64,000 nt of DNA, from positions 1,426,001-1,490,000 of the forward strand of contig NZ_FNRX01000002.1 of the NCBI RefSeq assembly GCF_900105195.1, written 5' to 3'. Each line of letters begins with the position of its first letter. Position 1 is the stretch's first letter. This document shows, piece after piece, positions 63,547 through 64,000 of the stretch. This stretch comes from Rhodococcus pyridinivorans (GTDB lineage: Bacteria; Actinomycetota; Actinomycetes; Mycobacteriales; Mycobacteriaceae). Both the position numbers and the translations under genes were made by a program. The notes beneath the pieces were generated by a model. That model had not been told where the DNA came from. It searched no databases and was given only the letters and a program-made list of their open reading frames with translations.

Positions 63547-64000
63547 GGGGTGCTCCTGGCAAGAACGACGCGGTGAGGCGAGTGTGGTGCGCCGCAGACG
63601 CGCTCGCATCCGGCGACGTGAATTCGGGGATCGGTGGTATTTCCGGCGACGATCCGGCGAGCCAGCGCTCGGGTGTCACCTTCGGCGAGGCTACACCCGG
63701 GCGCTCCCGTGCACGCTGTCACCCGCTGCCACGCCGAATCCGGGGCCGTCTCGAAGCCGGTCTCGCGAAGCGCGACGAGATCCGACCCGGACGGGAGTAT
63801 CAGGCCGCGCCAGGGCGTGACGACCACACCTCGATCGGGCAGTGCAGCAACCATGGCGGGGGTGAGGATTCCCAGGGGGACCAGCACCGACACCGCATCG
63901 CCGAGCATGCCGTACGGCATCGTGAAGGCCGGTGGCCGCGGAGCGGGATCGGTGCCACCGAGTTCCGCTCCCGCACGCGGGAGTTGACGCACGTGCCACA
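63543..64000 (-). CDS. cobG: Precorrin-3B synthase CobG (C-terminal part)
   Basis: The reading frame continues past the right edge, so only about 151 C-terminal residues are seen. They carry the siroheme/[4Fe-4S] cysteines of the nitrite/sulfite-reductase-like fold: CTGAPGC, then GCERVCGAP (Cx5C and Cx3C). CobG uses O2 to make precorrin-3B, fixing the pathway as the aerobic route. Its stop overlaps the cobH start. Confidence 0.92.
   Translation of the reverse strand, partial: WHVRQLPRAGAELGGTDPAPRPPAFTMPYGMLGDAVSVLVPLGILTPAMVAALPDRGVVVTPWRGLILPSGSDLVALRETGFETAPDSAWQRVTACTGAPGCSLAEGDTRALARRIVAGNTTDPRIHVAGCERVCGAPHSPHRVVLARSTP

Overview
The window is about 64 kb of very GC-rich DNA from a mycolic-acid actinobacterium, most likely Rhodococcus or a close relative. 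Pointers are the iniBAC-type dynamin operon, a TtfA-like MmpL3 accessory protein, the dnaK-grpE-dnaJ-hspR operon with HAIR operators, an EspC-like ESX-associated protein, two ketosteroid-dehydrogenase-like flavoproteins, and many leaderless-looking starts. From memory of the M. tuberculosis map, the order iniBAC, dnaK operon, flavohemoglobin/clpB, ttfA, pyrE, SpoU methyltransferase, GH76, DedA, fba resembles the Rv0341-Rv0385 neighbourhood, with accessory blocks inserted. No rRNA, tRNA, IS element, prophage or CRISPR array was seen.

Layout. 1-4957: iniB (cut by the left edge) and two dynamin-like GTPases. 5053-6796: a TipA-like MerR regulator and a solitary AbiEi/DUF559-type protein. 7031-11276: HAIR sites and the chaperone operon ending in its repressor hspR. 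11421-22433: a catabolic island with two KstD-like flavoproteins, a ketosteroid-isomerase-like protein, a flavin reductase, two LLM oxidoreductases, an esterase, a ferredoxin-reductase-like protein and an acyl-CoA synthetase. A site matching the KstR consensus lies in the divergent promoter of the last two. 22533-26415: exported and ESX-like small genes, two paralogous Cys-motif membrane proteins and a SnoaL-like protein. 26396-30382: flavohemoglobin-like reductase divergent from clpB, with a HAIR site between.

30450-47081: envelope and housekeeping genes: DUF5666 protein, ttfA, two SDRs, a LemA-like protein, pyrE, galT-galK, YhhN, lipoprotein, SpoU methyltransferase, GH76, DedA, class II aldolase, DUF3151, FUSC and a cation-diffusion facilitator.

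47083-64000: cobalt uptake and cobalamin synthesis. One cobalamin riboswitch precedes cbtB-cbtA-cobQ-cobK. A second, on the minus strand, precedes the chelatase-motor gene, cobO, a fused cobB-cobC gene and cobD. cobL-cobM run on the plus strand, opposed by cobIJ, cobH and cobG (cut by the right edge). Together they cover much of aerobic corrin ring synthesis; cobN, cobA, cobF and the lower-ligand genes are not in the window.
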